From contig JAOAHO010000033.1 in the NCBI GenBank assembly GCA_026415195.1, positions 1 through 32,593 on the forward strand: a stretch of 32,593 nucleotides of DNA, in the 5' to 3' direction. The stretch comes from Bacteroidia bacterium. Its GTDB lineage: Bacteria > Bacteroidota > Bacteroidia > B-17B0 > Aurantibacillaceae. The notes under the pieces were generated by a model. The model searched no databases. It saw nothing but the letters and a program-made list of their open reading frames with translations, and was not told where the DNA came from. The position numbers and the translations under genes were made by a program. Of this stretch, positions 1-9,599 are shown one piece after another (positions within the stretch are counted from its first letter, which is position 1; each line of letters opens with the position of its first letter).

Positions 1-1980
1 GCTCAAATGGAGGGGTGCCTCCGAAATCTGGGCGTTCATGCTTGCGGAGTTATCATTACCCCGGGTGAACTAACCAATTATGTTCCCGTCACAAAACAAA
101 AGGACGGTAACATGCTCCTGACACAGTATGACAACTCGGTGGCTGAAAGTGCGGGATTATTGAAAATGGATTTTCTGGGATTGAAAACTCTTACCATAAT
201 CCGTGATGCCCTTAAGTTCATTGAACAACGCCATGGCGTAAAAATTGACATTGATGCCATTCCGCTTGATGATCCGAAAACCTACGAGATTTTCCAAAAA
301 GGAGAAACTAATGGCATTTTCCAGTTTGAAAGCGATGGGATGAAGAAATATCTGAAAGAATTAAAGCCCGATACCTTGTCGGATTTGATTGCCATGAATG
401 CCCTTTACAGGCCCGGGCCATTACAATACATTCCGAAGTTTATTCTGAGAAAACATGGCCTTGAACCGGTTACTTATGATCTTCCGGCCATGGAAGAATT
501 CCTTAAGGAAACCTACGGAATTACGGTTTATCAGGAACAGGTAATGTTGCTTGCCCAAAAATTGGCCGGTTTCAGTAAAGGCGATGCCGATACGTTGCGA
601 AAAGCCATGGGGAAAAAGCAAAAAGACACCCTCGACAAAATGAAAGATAAGTTCATGAAAGGGTGCGCGGCCAACGGTCATCCGGTAGATGTTTGCGATA
701 AAATCTGGAAGGATTGGGAGGCTTTTGCCAGCTATGCTTTTAATAAGTCACACTCCACCTGTTATGCATATCTGGCCTACCAGACGGCCTACCTTAAAGC
801 ACACTATCCTTCCGAATTTTTGGCTTCAGTACTGAACCACCAGAAAGACATTTCGAAAATTTCTTTTTTTCTGGAAGAATGCCATCGGCTGGGAATCAAA
901 GTTTTGGGGCCCGATATCAATGAAAGTTATTCCAAATTCATGGTGATGTCGGATGGCAGTATTCGCTTTGGATTGTCGGGGATTAAGGGCGTGGGTGAAA
1001 ATATAGTGGAATTGATTGTGCACGAGAGGGAAAAAAACGGAAAATACCTCAGCATTTTCGATTTTGCACGCAGACACGATACCAAAGTGGTGAACAAGAA
1101 AGTAATCGAAAATTTAGCACAGGCAGGAGCATTTGATTCGTTTGATGGCATTAAGCGTTCCATGTTTTTTATGTCGGAAGATGAGGGAAAACCCAACCTT
1201 ACGGATATCTTAATCAAGTATTGTAACCAATATCAGAAATCAAAAAATTCCAGTTCCCAATCCTTGTTTGGAGGAAGTGATCAAACTAGTGTAATTTCAG
1301 AACCGGAATTACCAAAGGTGGAAGAATGGTCTATGACGGAAAAACTAAAAAAAGAAAAGGAACTGGTCGGTTTTTATTTATCAGGGCATCCGTTAAATCC
1401 CTGGAATTGGATGATACGGCACGTGTGCAACGTAAATATTTCCGATTTGAAAAACAGAAAGGAAGATTTTTTGAATAAAGAGGTGCATTTGGCAGCCATT
1501 GTGGAGAATGCGGAGCTTAAATACAACAAATCGGGGAATCCTTTTTCGATTGTGGAATTGTCCGATAAATCCGGCGAAACCTTGGAGTTAATTGTAACCG
1601 GTAAGGAATGTTTGCAATATCAGCACTATCTGAAGCCCGATATTAAATTGTTCCTGAAGCTGAAAGTTATTCCTTCGTATGATGGTACAGCCATAAGGAT
1701 AAACCTTTCAGAAGCATCACTTTTGGAAGATCAAAAAAACAAAATCAGAAAACATTTTAAAATAAATATTCCCTTAGAGTTGATGAATGAAGAAACCACG
1801 AAAAAAATTCAGCACATCATAAAAAAATATCCCGGTGAAAATACTTATGAAATATGTCTTATCGACAGGATAAGCAAACGGGAATTTCATCTTAAAAACG
1901 ATAAAGGCGGAGTCAGACTTGAAGAAGCTTTGTTCCGGGAAATGGAAAATTTAAATGTTTGTGAAATCCAATTGTTGTGA
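1..1980 (+). CDS. dnaE: DNA polymerase III subunit alpha, C-terminal part (5' end outside window)
   Basis: Catalytic subunit of the replicative DNA polymerase (C family). The reading frame is open from base 1, so about 659 C-terminal residues are present and the PHP domain and part of the palm lie upstream. Visible family landmarks, in order, are the RNLGVHACGVIITP segment, NALYRPGPLQYIPKF, the TVYQEQVMLLAQKLAGFS and DTLRKAMGKK fingers motifs, SYAFNKSHSTCYAYLAYQTA, a helix-hairpin-helix-like stretch (FGLSGIKGVGENIV) near residue 325, the KELVGFYLSGHPL segment, and an OB-fold-like stretch near 500-570 (VHLAAIVENAELKYNKSG). The order and motifs match DnaE1-type proteins rather than PolC. The gene ends in TGA one base before the ATG of the next gene, so the two are probably co-transcribed and may be translationally coupled. 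Confidence 0.97.
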   Translation, partial: AQMEGCLRNLGVHACGVIITPGELTNYVPVTKQKDGNMLLTQYDNSVAESAGLLKMDFLGLKTLTIIRDALKFIEQRHGVKIDIDAIPLDDPKTYEIFQKGETNGIFQFESDGMKKYLKELKPDTLSDLIAMNALYRPGPLQYIPKFILRKHGLEPVTYDLPAMEEFLKETYGITVYQEQVMLLAQKLAGFSKGDADTLRKAMGKKQKDTLDKMKDKFMKGCAANGHPVDVCDKIWKDWEAFASYAFNKSHSTCYAYLAYQTAYLKAHYPSEFLASVLNHQKDISKISFFLEECHRLGIKVLGPDINESYSKFMVMSDGSIRFGLSGIKGVGENIVELIVHEREKNGKYLSIFDFARRHDTKVVNKKVIENLAQAGAFDSFDGIKRSMFFMSEDEGKPNLTDILIKYCNQYQKSKNSSSQSLFGGSDQTSVISEPELPKVEEWSMTEKLKKEKELVGFYLSGHPLNPWNWMIRHVCNVNISDLKNRKEDFLNKEVHLAAIVENAELKYNKSGNPFSIVELSDKSGETLELIVTGKECLQYQHYLKPDIKLFLKLKVIPSYDGTAIRINLSEASLLEDQKNKIRKHFKINIPLELMNEETTKKIQHIIKKYPGENTYEICLIDRISKREFHLKNDKGGVRLEEALFREMENLNVCEIQLL

Positions 1981-1981
1981 C

Positions 1982-4900
1982 ATGAAAAAATATAAAAACA
2001 TAATAATCATATTGTTTTTTTTAAAGCAGCTATCTGCTCAAAAAAATACACAGCAATTTACGCTCGATACGTTAAAGTTCATGGCGGAATTGAGGGAGTA
2101 TTTCATTACAAATTCTGCCAATAAAGAGTTGGCTACCGAATATATGGATAAGATGGAGAAAGATTGGAAAAAAAATATCATTACCGGATATTATAAGCAC
2201 GAAATCATAAAATATTCCAATAAATTTTTGAAAAAGCGATTAAAGCCTTATCCTTTTTTTGTGCATTATTTCAATATGATCTATACAATTTTAAAGAATA
2301 ATAAATCCATTGAATCGTATGAATCTTGGCAAAAGTGTGCCGATAAAATCTTGGCAGGAAACAGTAGCAGGGGGATTCAGGATTTTTTTGAAATGAGCGA
2401 ATATATTTTTGAGCGTAACATTTTATATAAAACTCCGTCGTATATTTTCTATTTAAAAAATGATGATTATAAATTTGAATTTGACAGCGTACCAAAAATA
2501 ACTTTTCAAAAAAATGTCTTGGTAGGAATGAATCCCCGTGGCGACAGTATATATGTGGAAGATGTAAGTGGAGTCTACTATCCAACTCTTGGTAAATTCT
2601 ACTGCAAAGGTGGAATGGTACAATGGAGCAGGGTAGGGCTTCCGTCGGATGTGAATGCCAGATTGAAAAAATTTGAAATTGATTGTAAAACGGGAGCTTA
2701 TACCTCCGACAGTGCTTTGTTTACTGGCAAGCAATATTTTGATAAACCCCAATATGGCAAACTTACCGACCGTATAATTACCGAAAACAATGAGCCCACT
2801 TATCCGCGCTTTGATTCGTACAGTAAGCGTCTATTGGTTAAAAATATTTATCCTGATGTAGATTTCGATGGAGGATTTGGAATGCGCGGTCCAAAGTTTG
2901 TGGGATATGGTAACCCGGAAAATCCTGCTAAAATTATTATCAAGCGCAATAATCAGAAATTTTTGGAAGTAAGTGCTCGTTCGTTTGCCATGAACAGCGA
3001 ACGCATTTCAACCGGTTCGGGAAGAATAAAATTCATTCTGGAAAAAGACTCCATTACGCATCCCGGTTTAAGTTTTATTTATGAAGTGGAAAAAAGAAAA
3101 GTTACCATGATCCGAACGGATGACGGATTGCAGAAAACGCCATTTTATAACTCCTTTCATAAATTGAATATGTTTTTTGAACAACTCTCTTGGAAGACTG
3201 ATGAACAAAAAATGGAATTCGGATTCCTGCCCAATAATTTCCAGGGTGAAGCTTTTTTTGAATCGGAAGATTTTTTTACAAAAGCCCGTTATGATGAATT
3301 AAAAGGAGGTGATAATATTAGCATTATACAAAAAATCAATGAATACTATCTGAAAACCAAAGATTCAGTATTTACCGCGGTAGACCTGGCAAAATACATG
3401 AAAGTAATGGCCGTTGACCTCAGGCCAATGCTGTTTAAGATTTCCATTCATGGATTGATTGATTACAATCCGGAAACCGATTTCCTGTACATAAGAAAAA
3501 AATTAAAAGATTATATTTTGAATAATCAAAACAAAAGGGACTACGACATTATTACCATACACTCCGTCAATCCCGGAAAACCAAATGCAGAATTGAATTT
3601 GCTGCAAAATAATTTTGATTTGAAAATATACGGTGTGAAGCAAATCTTACTAAGTGATACACAAAAAGTTTTTGTATTTCCAAAGAACCAACAAATTACT
3701 ATGAAAAAGAACAGAAACTTTGAATTCAGCGGAGTTGCGGCATCGGGCAAAATGGAATTTCATGGAAAAGATTTTGTGTTTGACTATGAAAATTTTAAAA
3801 TAAAAATGAAAATCATCGACTCCATAAGGATATTTGTCGTTAGCCGTGAACCCGACATCAACGGAAATTACTTCTACAGAAGAGTAAGAACTGTTATTGA
3901 AAATGCCAACGGGGAACTTCGAATCGACGGGCCTACCAACAAATCCGGTTGGAAGCGTGCACCTACTTTTCCGCAATTCGAAAGTTTCAAAGAATCTTAC
4001 GCTTATTACGATAAACGTTCCACCTTCAAAGGAGTTTATGACCGCAACAGGTTTTATTTTAAACTCAAACCTTTCAAGCTTGACAGTTTGGATAATTTCA
4101 GAAATGAAAGTTTGATTTTTGACGGAGTTTTTAATTCTGCAGGGATTTTTCCTGTGTTTGAAGAAAAGCTTACACTTCAACAGGATTATTCACTTGGTTT
4201 TATTCGCCAGACACCCCCCGGAGGGTTTAATGTATATGGAGGCAAGGGAAAATATGATGCCACCATCAGCTTAAGTGATAAAGGCCTGAGAGGAAACGGA
4301 TTTTTGACCTTCGGGCCAAGTAAAACGAAATCGGATGATTTCATGTTTTTTCCCGACTCCACAAATGCCAAAGCTCAAACGTTTGACATTCAGGAACAAG
4401 ATTCACCTTATGAATTTCCGGTAACCCATGGCGATACGGTGAATATTCATTTTATGCCCTATGGCGATTTGTTGCAGGCCTCGACCATTAAGAAGCCCAT
4501 GAAAATGTATAAGGAGCAAACTGTCTTCCGCGGTCGTTTAGATTTATCGCCCAAGCAATTAACCGGCAAGGGAAAAGTGGATTTTGAAAAAGCTGATTTG
4601 TCGGCCAATAAAATTTTATTCATCAGGAGAAAATTTTTTTCGGACACGGCCGATTTTCACCTCAAAGCTTTTGATGAAGAAGGGTTTACTTTTTCCACCA
4701 AAAACGTGAATTCCAAAATTGATTTTGATAAACGCGAAGGTGAATTTATTACTAACGGAAGAGGTTCCTATGTGAAATTCGACAAAAACCAATACATCGC
4801 CTACATGGACCGATTTACATGGTATATGGATAGTGAAGATATCCAGTTGGGAGACGAAAAGAAAACCCTGGATGAAAATGTTCAAAGTTCGCTGGATTTG

Positions 4901-6460
4901 GAAGGCCCCGAATTTATCAGCATTCATCCGAAGCAGGACTCCCTGCGCTTTTTTGCCCCGGCAGCCAAATACAATTTACGAAAATACATTATTAACTGTA
5001 AAAATGTTCCATTCATAGAAGTGGCCGATGCCAGGATATTCCCTCACATGGGTAAGGTAACCATATATAAAAATGCCGTTATGGATACGCTTAAGGAAGC
5101 CAATATGTTGGCCAACATCGTTACCAGGTATCATAACATCAGAAATGTAACGGCCAATATATTCGGAAGAAGGGCATATCTGGCTCGAGGGACTTATAAT
5201 TACATTGACGAAAATGACCGTCCCCAGAAAATTTTCTTTCATACCATTAAGCCCGATACCGGAGGCCAAACCATTGCGGAAGGAAAAATTGATGAAAAAG
5301 ACAAATTCAGGTTTAACGATTATTTCAGTTTTGCCGGAAAAGTTCGTTTAGAAGCATCCAATCAATTTTTATTTTTTAACGGTGGAACTCAGATTGTCCA
5401 TGGGTGTAAAAAAGTCAGAAAAGCTTATTTGAAATTTGAAGGAGAAATAAACCCGAAAGACATTTTAATCCCCATTCCCGAAAAGGCCTTTGATATGAAC
5501 GGAAACCCGGTTGTGAATGCCATCATGTATTCATTAGACACAACGGCAGTGTATTCGGGGTTTGTATCGCCTAAGGAAGCCCGATCCGATAAGGAATTAG
5601 TGAATGCTTACGGATTTTTAACTTATGAACCGGAAGAGAAAGAATACCGCATTTCATCTAAAGAAAAATTAACGGAACAAAATATGCCGGGCAATTTTCT
5701 AAGCTTGAATGTTGATGATTGTAAGGTTTACGGTGAAGGAAAAATTAACCTGGGTGCTGATTTAGGGCAATTGGAAATCAAAACGGCCGGAATGTCAACG
5801 CATTTTCCCAATGATTCCGTAAGTGTAGATTTAATGGGTACCATTCAGTTTTTCTTTTCGGAAAAGGCATTAAAAATAATGATAAAAGATTTGAATATTT
5901 TTCAAAATACCGCCACTCCTATCGATTTATCATCTCCGCTTCTGACTAAAGGACTCGGTGAAATTACAGGCAAGGACAAAGCCGATAAAATTATTTCTGA
6001 ATTAAACCTTTACGGAGAAATTAAAAGATATCCTGATGAACTGGAAAAAACTTTCGTATTGACGGATTTAAATTTTACCTATGATGCCCGGAAGAAATCT
6101 TTTATAACCGGAGATATGATAGGAGTGGTAAGTATAATGAAGAATGATATACTAAGAAAGTACAGAGGAAAAATAAAAATTGAAAAAACCAGAAATAAAA
6201 AAGACCGTTTTTATTTTTATTTAGAACCGGATCCTACTACTTGGTATTTTTTCGAATATGCCAACGGAACCATGAAAGCTATCAGTTCGAACAGGGAATT
6301 CAATGAAGTTATCAAAGAATTGAAAGCCAAGAACAGAAAACAAGATGTGGACAAAGGACCTTCATTTCAATTTACCATTGGGAGTGAAGCTTCAAAAAAT
6401 AAGTTTGTTAGGGAAAATATGGATGAGAAAAGAGAAGAAAAGAAAGAGGAAGAAGAGTAA
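1982..6460 (+). CDS. Very large exported protein of unknown function (1492 aa)
   Basis: I do not recognise a characterised family. An in-frame ATG at 1955 lies inside dnaE, but the ATG at 1982 is preferred because it gives a clean signal peptide (MKKYKNIIIILFFLKQLSAQ) typical of Bacteroidota. The mature protein is long, polar and mostly predicted beta-strand. From about residue 650 to 1400 it shows loosely repeating units of the kind GxGxVxF...K.I.F....A.F...F, for example GKGKVDFEKADLSANKILF and GEGKINLGADLGQLEIKTAG. This is compatible with an elongated beta-structure such as OstA/LptA-like or AsmA-like folds, but that is inference. A short helical stretch near residues 460-503 resembles a winged-helix fold and is probably a structural module in this setting. 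The C-terminus is a Lys/Glu-rich charged tail. There is no T9SS sorting domain and no obvious transmembrane anchor after the signal peptide. It follows dnaE after 1 nt. Confidence 0.85.
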   Translation: MKKYKNIIIILFFLKQLSAQKNTQQFTLDTLKFMAELREYFITNSANKELATEYMDKMEKDWKKNIITGYYKHEIIKYSNKFLKKRLKPYPFFVHYFNMIYTILKNNKSIESYESWQKCADKILAGNSSRGIQDFFEMSEYIFERNILYKTPSYIFYLKNDDYKFEFDSVPKITFQKNVLVGMNPRGDSIYVEDVSGVYYPTLGKFYCKGGMVQWSRVGLPSDVNARLKKFEIDCKTGAYTSDSALFTGKQYFDKPQYGKLTDRIITENNEPTYPRFDSYSKRLLVKNIYPDVDFDGGFGMRGPKFVGYGNPENPAKIIIKRNNQKFLEVSARSFAMNSERISTGSGRIKFILEKDSITHPGLSFIYEVEKRKVTMIRTDDGLQKTPFYNSFHKLNMFFEQLSWKTDEQKMEFGFLPNNFQGEAFFESEDFFTKARYDELKGGDNISIIQKINEYYLKTKDSVFTAVDLAKYMKVMAVDLRPMLFKISIHGLIDYNPETDFLYIRKKLKDYILNNQNKRDYDIITIHSVNPGKPNAELNLLQNNFDLKIYGVKQILLSDTQKVFVFPKNQQITMKKNRNFEFSGVAASGKMEFHGKDFVFDYENFKIKMKIIDSIRIFVVSREPDINGNYFYRRVRTVIENANGELRIDGPTNKSGWKRAPTFPQFESFKESYAYYDKRSTFKGVYDRNRFYFKLKPFKLDSLDNFRNESLIFDGVFNSAGIFPVFEEKLTLQQDYSLGFIRQTPPGGFNVYGGKGKYDATISLSDKGLRGNGFLTFGPSKTKSDDFMFFPDSTNAKAQTFDIQEQDSPYEFPVTHGDTVNIHFMPYGDLLQASTIKKPMKMYKEQTVFRGRLDLSPKQLTGKGKVDFEKADLSANKILFIRRKFFSDTADFHLKAFDEEGFTFSTKNVNSKIDFDKREGEFITNGRGSYVKFDKNQYIAYMDRFTWYMDSEDIQLGDEKKTLDENVQSSLDLEGPEFISIHPKQDSLRFFAPAAKYNLRKYIINCKNVPFIEVADARIFPHMGKVTIYKNAVMDTLKEANMLANIVTRYHNIRNVTANIFGRRAYLARGTYNYIDENDRPQKIFFHTIKPDTGGQTIAEGKIDEKDKFRFNDYFSFAGKVRLEASNQFLFFNGGTQIVHGCKKVRKAYLKFEGEINPKDILIPIPEKAFDMNGNPVVNAIMYSLDTTAVYSGFVSPKEARSDKELVNAYGFLTYEPEEKEYRISSKEKLTEQNMPGNFLSLNVDDCKVYGEGKINLGADLGQLEIKTAGMSTHFPNDSVSVDLMGTIQFFFSEKALKIMIKDLNIFQNTATPIDLSSPLLTKGLGEITGKDKADKIISELNLYGEIKRYPDELEKTFVLTDLNFTYDARKKSFITGDMIGVVSIMKNDILRKYRGKIKIEKTRNKKDRFYFYLEPDPTTWYFFEYANGTMKAISSNREFNEVIKELKAKNRKQDVDKGPSFQFTIGSEASKNKFVRENMDEKREEKKEEEE

Positions 6461-6504
6461 AACAATTTATTTTTTAACAGTTTTTTATTTTCGATTTTTT
6501 TTAC

Positions 6505-6512
6505 TACATTTA
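6505..6512 (+). promoter_or_regulatory. Candidate -7 promoter element for the M43 protease gene
   Basis: TACATTTA resembles the Bacteroidota -7 element TAnnTTTG with a final A, and lies 15 nt before the ATG at 6528. No convincing TTTG is visible at the -33 position because the upstream stretch is almost pure T/A, so the call rests on one half-site. Confidence 0.3.
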
Positions 6513-6527
6513 CGAAAATTATTTACT

Positions 6528-8855
6528 ATGAAAAAATGGTTATGGTGTATTGGAATGTTGCCAATTCTGCTTAATGCACAACATTTCAGAAAAGCATTAA
6601 CGGGGAATGAAGTACCGGTTCAAAGTCAAAAAATAGAAAGATGCTCCACACCTGTTCCTCCTAAAGAATGGGATGAATGGTTCAACAAAGAAGTGGAGAA
6701 ATACAAGGAATATGCATCCAATCCTGCCAATAAAGTTCAGAATAACTTTAAAATACCCGTTGTTGTACATGTAATTTATTCCCCAGGCAATTCAGTTGGT
6801 GTTGGAGATAACATATCTCAGGCACAGGTAATAGACCAAATTAATATTTTAAATGCCGATTTTGCAGGAACCGGATTAAACAGTGGGAATGTTCCATCTG
6901 CATTCGCCTCTCTTAAATCCAATTGCGGAATAGAGTTTTGTCTTGCCACAAAAAATCCCACAGGAGGCGTTATGCCTGAACCCGGAATAGACAGGGTTTT
7001 AGCCACTTCCATACCGGGAATTTCATCTGTTCCAGGCACCGGTTTTACTTCATCTACCATTGATAACATTATTAAGCCCAACACTATTTGGGATCCTACA
7101 AAATATTGCAATATGTGGGTTTTAAAATTGCAAAATGGCCTTTTGGGTTATGCAACATTTCCGGCCGGAACCACATTGTCCGGAATCCCCGGTTCGCTTG
7201 GTTCGGCTCAAACAGATGGAGTTGTAATGGGCTATCAGTTTTTTGGAAGTATAGGTGCTGCAGCCGGTTCGGCACCTTATCATAAAGGTAGAACTACTAC
7301 TCATGAAGTGGGGCACTGGCTTGGCTTAAGGCATATTTGGGGTGATGCAACGTGTGGTAATGATTTTTGTAATGATACACCTGTTCAAAATACATCTACC
7401 GGTGGTTGCCCCTCATTTCCAAGTTCGGCCGGTTGTTCAGGATCTCCGAATCCTCCGGGTAAAATGTTTATGAATTTTATGGATTATACTGATGACCTTT
7501 GTATGTACATGTTTACGCACGACCAAAAATGGAGGATGCACACAGCAATGCAAACGGGAACGTATCGTAAAAACCTTAGTGTATCTTCCCAGAGCCTTTG
7601 TACCTTTACGACGGCTGCTCCTACGGCCAGCTTTACCGTTCCGTCCACTGTTTGCGCTGGTGGAACTGTTTATCCGAATAACTTCAGCTTGGGTTATCCT
7701 TCACCAAATTATTCATGGAGCGTCAACCCCGGAACGGGAGTCAGTATCAGTTCCAATACACTAAGCATGCCGATTATTACTTTTAATAATCCCGGAACTT
7801 ATTCAATTACAGTTGTTGCTACAAACTCTTTAGGTAATAATTCACAAACTAAAACCATTAATGTCATTAACTGTTCAGGCCCGCCAACCTCAACCGTATG
7901 TGCAGATACCCTTTCTAATTTTTCTACTTCTGCTACCTTAACTGTTTTCAGAGGAGCAGCTGATAATACCGTCCCGGGTTGTTCCCCTAATGCAGGTTAC
8001 GTATGCGGAAGCAACTGCTATGGCGATTTGGAAAAAGCCGAATATTATGCTTTGGGAACTTATTCCCATATTCCAAACGCACAAATCAATGCCGTCATCG
8101 GTTTATTCTATAAATGGAATAACCTGGGTACTTCAGGAAATAACAGTTCCCCAATAAGCATGAGAATATATAACCGTACCTCAACAACATTTACCGGTAT
8201 GCCTTCAGGAAATGCTCCGGGTTCACAAATCGGAAGTGTAGGGGCAACCTTAGGTAATATAAATTCAGCTACGGCCGTAAATAGCGCAACTTATGTTGGT
8301 AACCCGAATATAAGTTTTGTTAACCCGATTATCCGTCCATATAAGTTCACATTTTCCTCACCAATAAATGCACCTACATCCGGAGGATTTTTCTGTTCAT
8401 TGGTTCTTCCAACAGGAGCAGGAGATACGGCCGTTGTATTTAATAATACTCCTACTGCCGGACAAAATACCGCTTATGAAAAGTGGAGTGACAATACATG
8501 GTATGAAATCGGTACGGCTTGGGGAGGAGGACACAATTACAATATTGCCTTGCTCCCTGTGATGAATTGCACAACAACAGCAATGAAAAATTATACTCAA
8601 TTAAGTGATGAAATTATGGTTTATCCGAACCCATCACAAGGCCACTTTAACCTGATCACTACTTTTGAAAAGGAAAAAAATATCCATGTTAAAGTATATA
8701 ATACGCTTGGCCAACTCATTCACCATACTGAGTATAAAAATGTTAAGAATAATGCCATTACCATTGATTTAAGCAAAGAATCACAGGGATTCTATAATCT
8801 CGTGATAACCGATGGTAAAGAAAAACATCAAATCAAACTTCTAAACAATAAATAA
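6528..8855 (+). CDS. Secreted M43 (cytophagalysin-type) zinc metalloprotease with T9SS sorting domain
   Basis: Extracellular peptidase of 775 residues. The start at 6528 is chosen over upstream in-frame codons because it begins a signal peptide (MKKWLWCIGMLPILLNAQ). A propeptide-like region is followed by the catalytic domain: the zinc motif HEVGHWLGLRH (H259, E260, H263, H269) and a Met-turn MNFMDY with M318, both diagnostic of M43 pappalysin/cytophagalysin peptidases. Several cysteines around the motif fit the disulfides of this family. A PKD-like Ig domain follows at about 363-445, then a roughly 220-residue beta-sandwich-like region (about 455-685) related in style to the region before the sorting domain in the protein at 31567. 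The last ~75 residues (VYPNPSQGHFNL onward, ending KEKHQIKLLNNK) are a type A T9SS C-terminal sorting domain, so the protein should cross the outer membrane by T9SS. A strong terminator follows. Confidence 0.93.
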   Translation: MKKWLWCIGMLPILLNAQHFRKALTGNEVPVQSQKIERCSTPVPPKEWDEWFNKEVEKYKEYASNPANKVQNNFKIPVVVHVIYSPGNSVGVGDNISQAQVIDQINILNADFAGTGLNSGNVPSAFASLKSNCGIEFCLATKNPTGGVMPEPGIDRVLATSIPGISSVPGTGFTSSTIDNIIKPNTIWDPTKYCNMWVLKLQNGLLGYATFPAGTTLSGIPGSLGSAQTDGVVMGYQFFGSIGAAAGSAPYHKGRTTTHEVGHWLGLRHIWGDATCGNDFCNDTPVQNTSTGGCPSFPSSAGCSGSPNPPGKMFMNFMDYTDDLCMYMFTHDQKWRMHTAMQTGTYRKNLSVSSQSLCTFTTAAPTASFTVPSTVCAGGTVYPNNFSLGYPSPNYSWSVNPGTGVSISSNTLSMPIITFNNPGTYSITVVATNSLGNNSQTKTINVINCSGPPTSTVCADTLSNFSTSATLTVFRGAADNTVPGCSPNAGYVCGSNCYGDLEKAEYYALGTYSHIPNAQINAVIGLFYKWNNLGTSGNNSSPISMRIYNRTSTTFTGMPSGNAPGSQIGSVGATLGNINSATAVNSATYVGNPNISFVNPIIRPYKFTFSSPINAPTSGGFFCSLVLPTGAGDTAVVFNNTPTAGQNTAYEKWSDNTWYEIGTAWGGGHNYNIALLPVMNCTTTAMKNYTQLSDEIMVYPNPSQGHFNLITTFEKEKNIHVKVYNTLGQLIHHTEYKNVKNNAITIDLSKESQGFYNLVITDGKEKHQIKLLNNK

Positions 8856-8875
8856 TTTTTCATAGCAAAAAGATG

Positions 8876-8899
8876 AAACCCCCGTTAATCGGGGGTTTT
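8876..8899 (+). terminator. Rho-independent terminator after the M43 protease gene
   Basis: AAACCCCCG / CGGGGGTTT form a perfect 9-bp stem with a 5-nt loop (TTAAT), followed by a short T run. It starts 20 nt after the protease stop codon and isolates it from the downstream OmpH-like gene. Confidence 0.88.
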
Positions 8900-8928
8900 C
8901 TATTTACTTTCAAATTGAAAATAATATC

Positions 8929-8936
8929 TACTTTTA
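8929..8936 (+). promoter_or_regulatory. Candidate -7 promoter element for the OmpH-like gene
   Basis: TACTTTTA fits TAnnTTTG except for the final base and sits only 5 nt before the ATG at 8942. A promoter is expected here because a terminator ends just upstream, but the nearest TTG is too close (11 nt) to be a normal -33 element. Confidence 0.25.
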
Positions 8937-8941
8937 CGTTC

Positions 8942-9598
8942 ATGAACACAAAAGCCATTTGGGGAATCTCGGTCATCAATTTTCTTTTGATACTTTGGTT
9001 GTTATTCAAATCTTTTTCAGGTACTGAAAAAAATATGCAGGATAATACCAAAGAGATTTCTGAAAAAAATCAGCAGAACATCCAAACTAAGGTAAATGCT
9101 TCTCACGAACCTACAGGAAAAATTGCATTTATAAATATTGACACAGTTAATGAAAAAAGCTTATTTGTGGCCGATATGGTAAAAAAACTCAAGGCCTCGA
9201 AAAATTCCATTGAAGCATCGCTCGAATCACTCCAACAGCAATACCAACAAAAAATCAAGGAATATCAAAACTCTGCATCAGCCGGCATAGCTCCGGAGAG
9301 CGAGTTGGCGGCCAAGGCAAAGGAAATTCAGGCCATCGAACGTGAAGCCCAAAACAAGCAAATTCAGATGGACAACCTGGCCATGGAGCTTAACGAAAAA
9401 AACGAAATGTTTCAAAGAGAAGTCAAATCTATCATTCAACGTGAATTTGCATCGAAATATGATTATATTTTTACATATAGCGATGCCGTCCCTACCATGC
9501 TCTATGGTAATTCCGCTTTTGATATTACGAATCAGGTAGTGGAATTAATTAACGCCGAATACAAAAAGAAGAAAGAAGAAAAATCAAAATCGAAGTAA
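8942..9598 (+). CDS. OmpH/Skp-like periplasmic chaperone-family protein
   Basis: A 218-residue protein of the OmpH/Skp family (periplasmic chaperones for outer-membrane proteins in characterised members). The longer frame would start inside the upstream terminator hairpin, so the ATG at 8942 is used. Residues 7-27 form a hydrophobic segment (WGISVINFLLILWLLFKSF) without a clear cleavage site, suggesting an inner-membrane anchor rather than a cleaved signal peptide. The family start KIAFINIDTVNEKS (about residue 60) is followed by the long helical coiled-coil arm (about 75-165, rich in Gln, Glu and Lys) and the return strand with KYDYIFTYSDAVPTMLYG, the usual Bacteroidota OmpH ending. The C-terminus is a Lys/Glu/Ser tail. 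It is a stand-alone gene, convergent with the MazG-like gene and separated from it by a single base. Confidence 0.85.
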   Translation: MNTKAIWGISVINFLLILWLLFKSFSGTEKNMQDNTKEISEKNQQNIQTKVNASHEPTGKIAFINIDTVNEKSLFVADMVKKLKASKNSIEASLESLQQQYQQKIKEYQNSASAGIAPESELAAKAKEIQAIEREAQNKQIQMDNLAMELNEKNEMFQREVKSIIQREFASKYDYIFTYSDAVPTMLYGNSAFDITNQVVELINAEYKKKKEEKSKSK

Positions 9599-9599
9599 G

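Noticed and set aside
1955-1981. Upstream ATG for the giant protein, overlapping the end of dnaE
   Set aside because: The extra nine residues would sit in front of a complete signal peptide. The ATG at 1982 directly after the dnaE stop gives a normal N-terminus.
3650-4180. 176-codon open frame on the minus strand inside the giant exported-protein gene
   Set aside because: It lies wholly opposite a long plus-strand gene with a signal peptide and coherent composition. Its translation is Phe/Lys-rich without domain-like features, and the longest such frames are expected by chance.
8873-8941. N-terminal extension of the OmpH-like gene
   Set aside because: The upstream start lies inside the terminator hairpin of the preceding gene, and the extension encodes no plausible targeting sequence.
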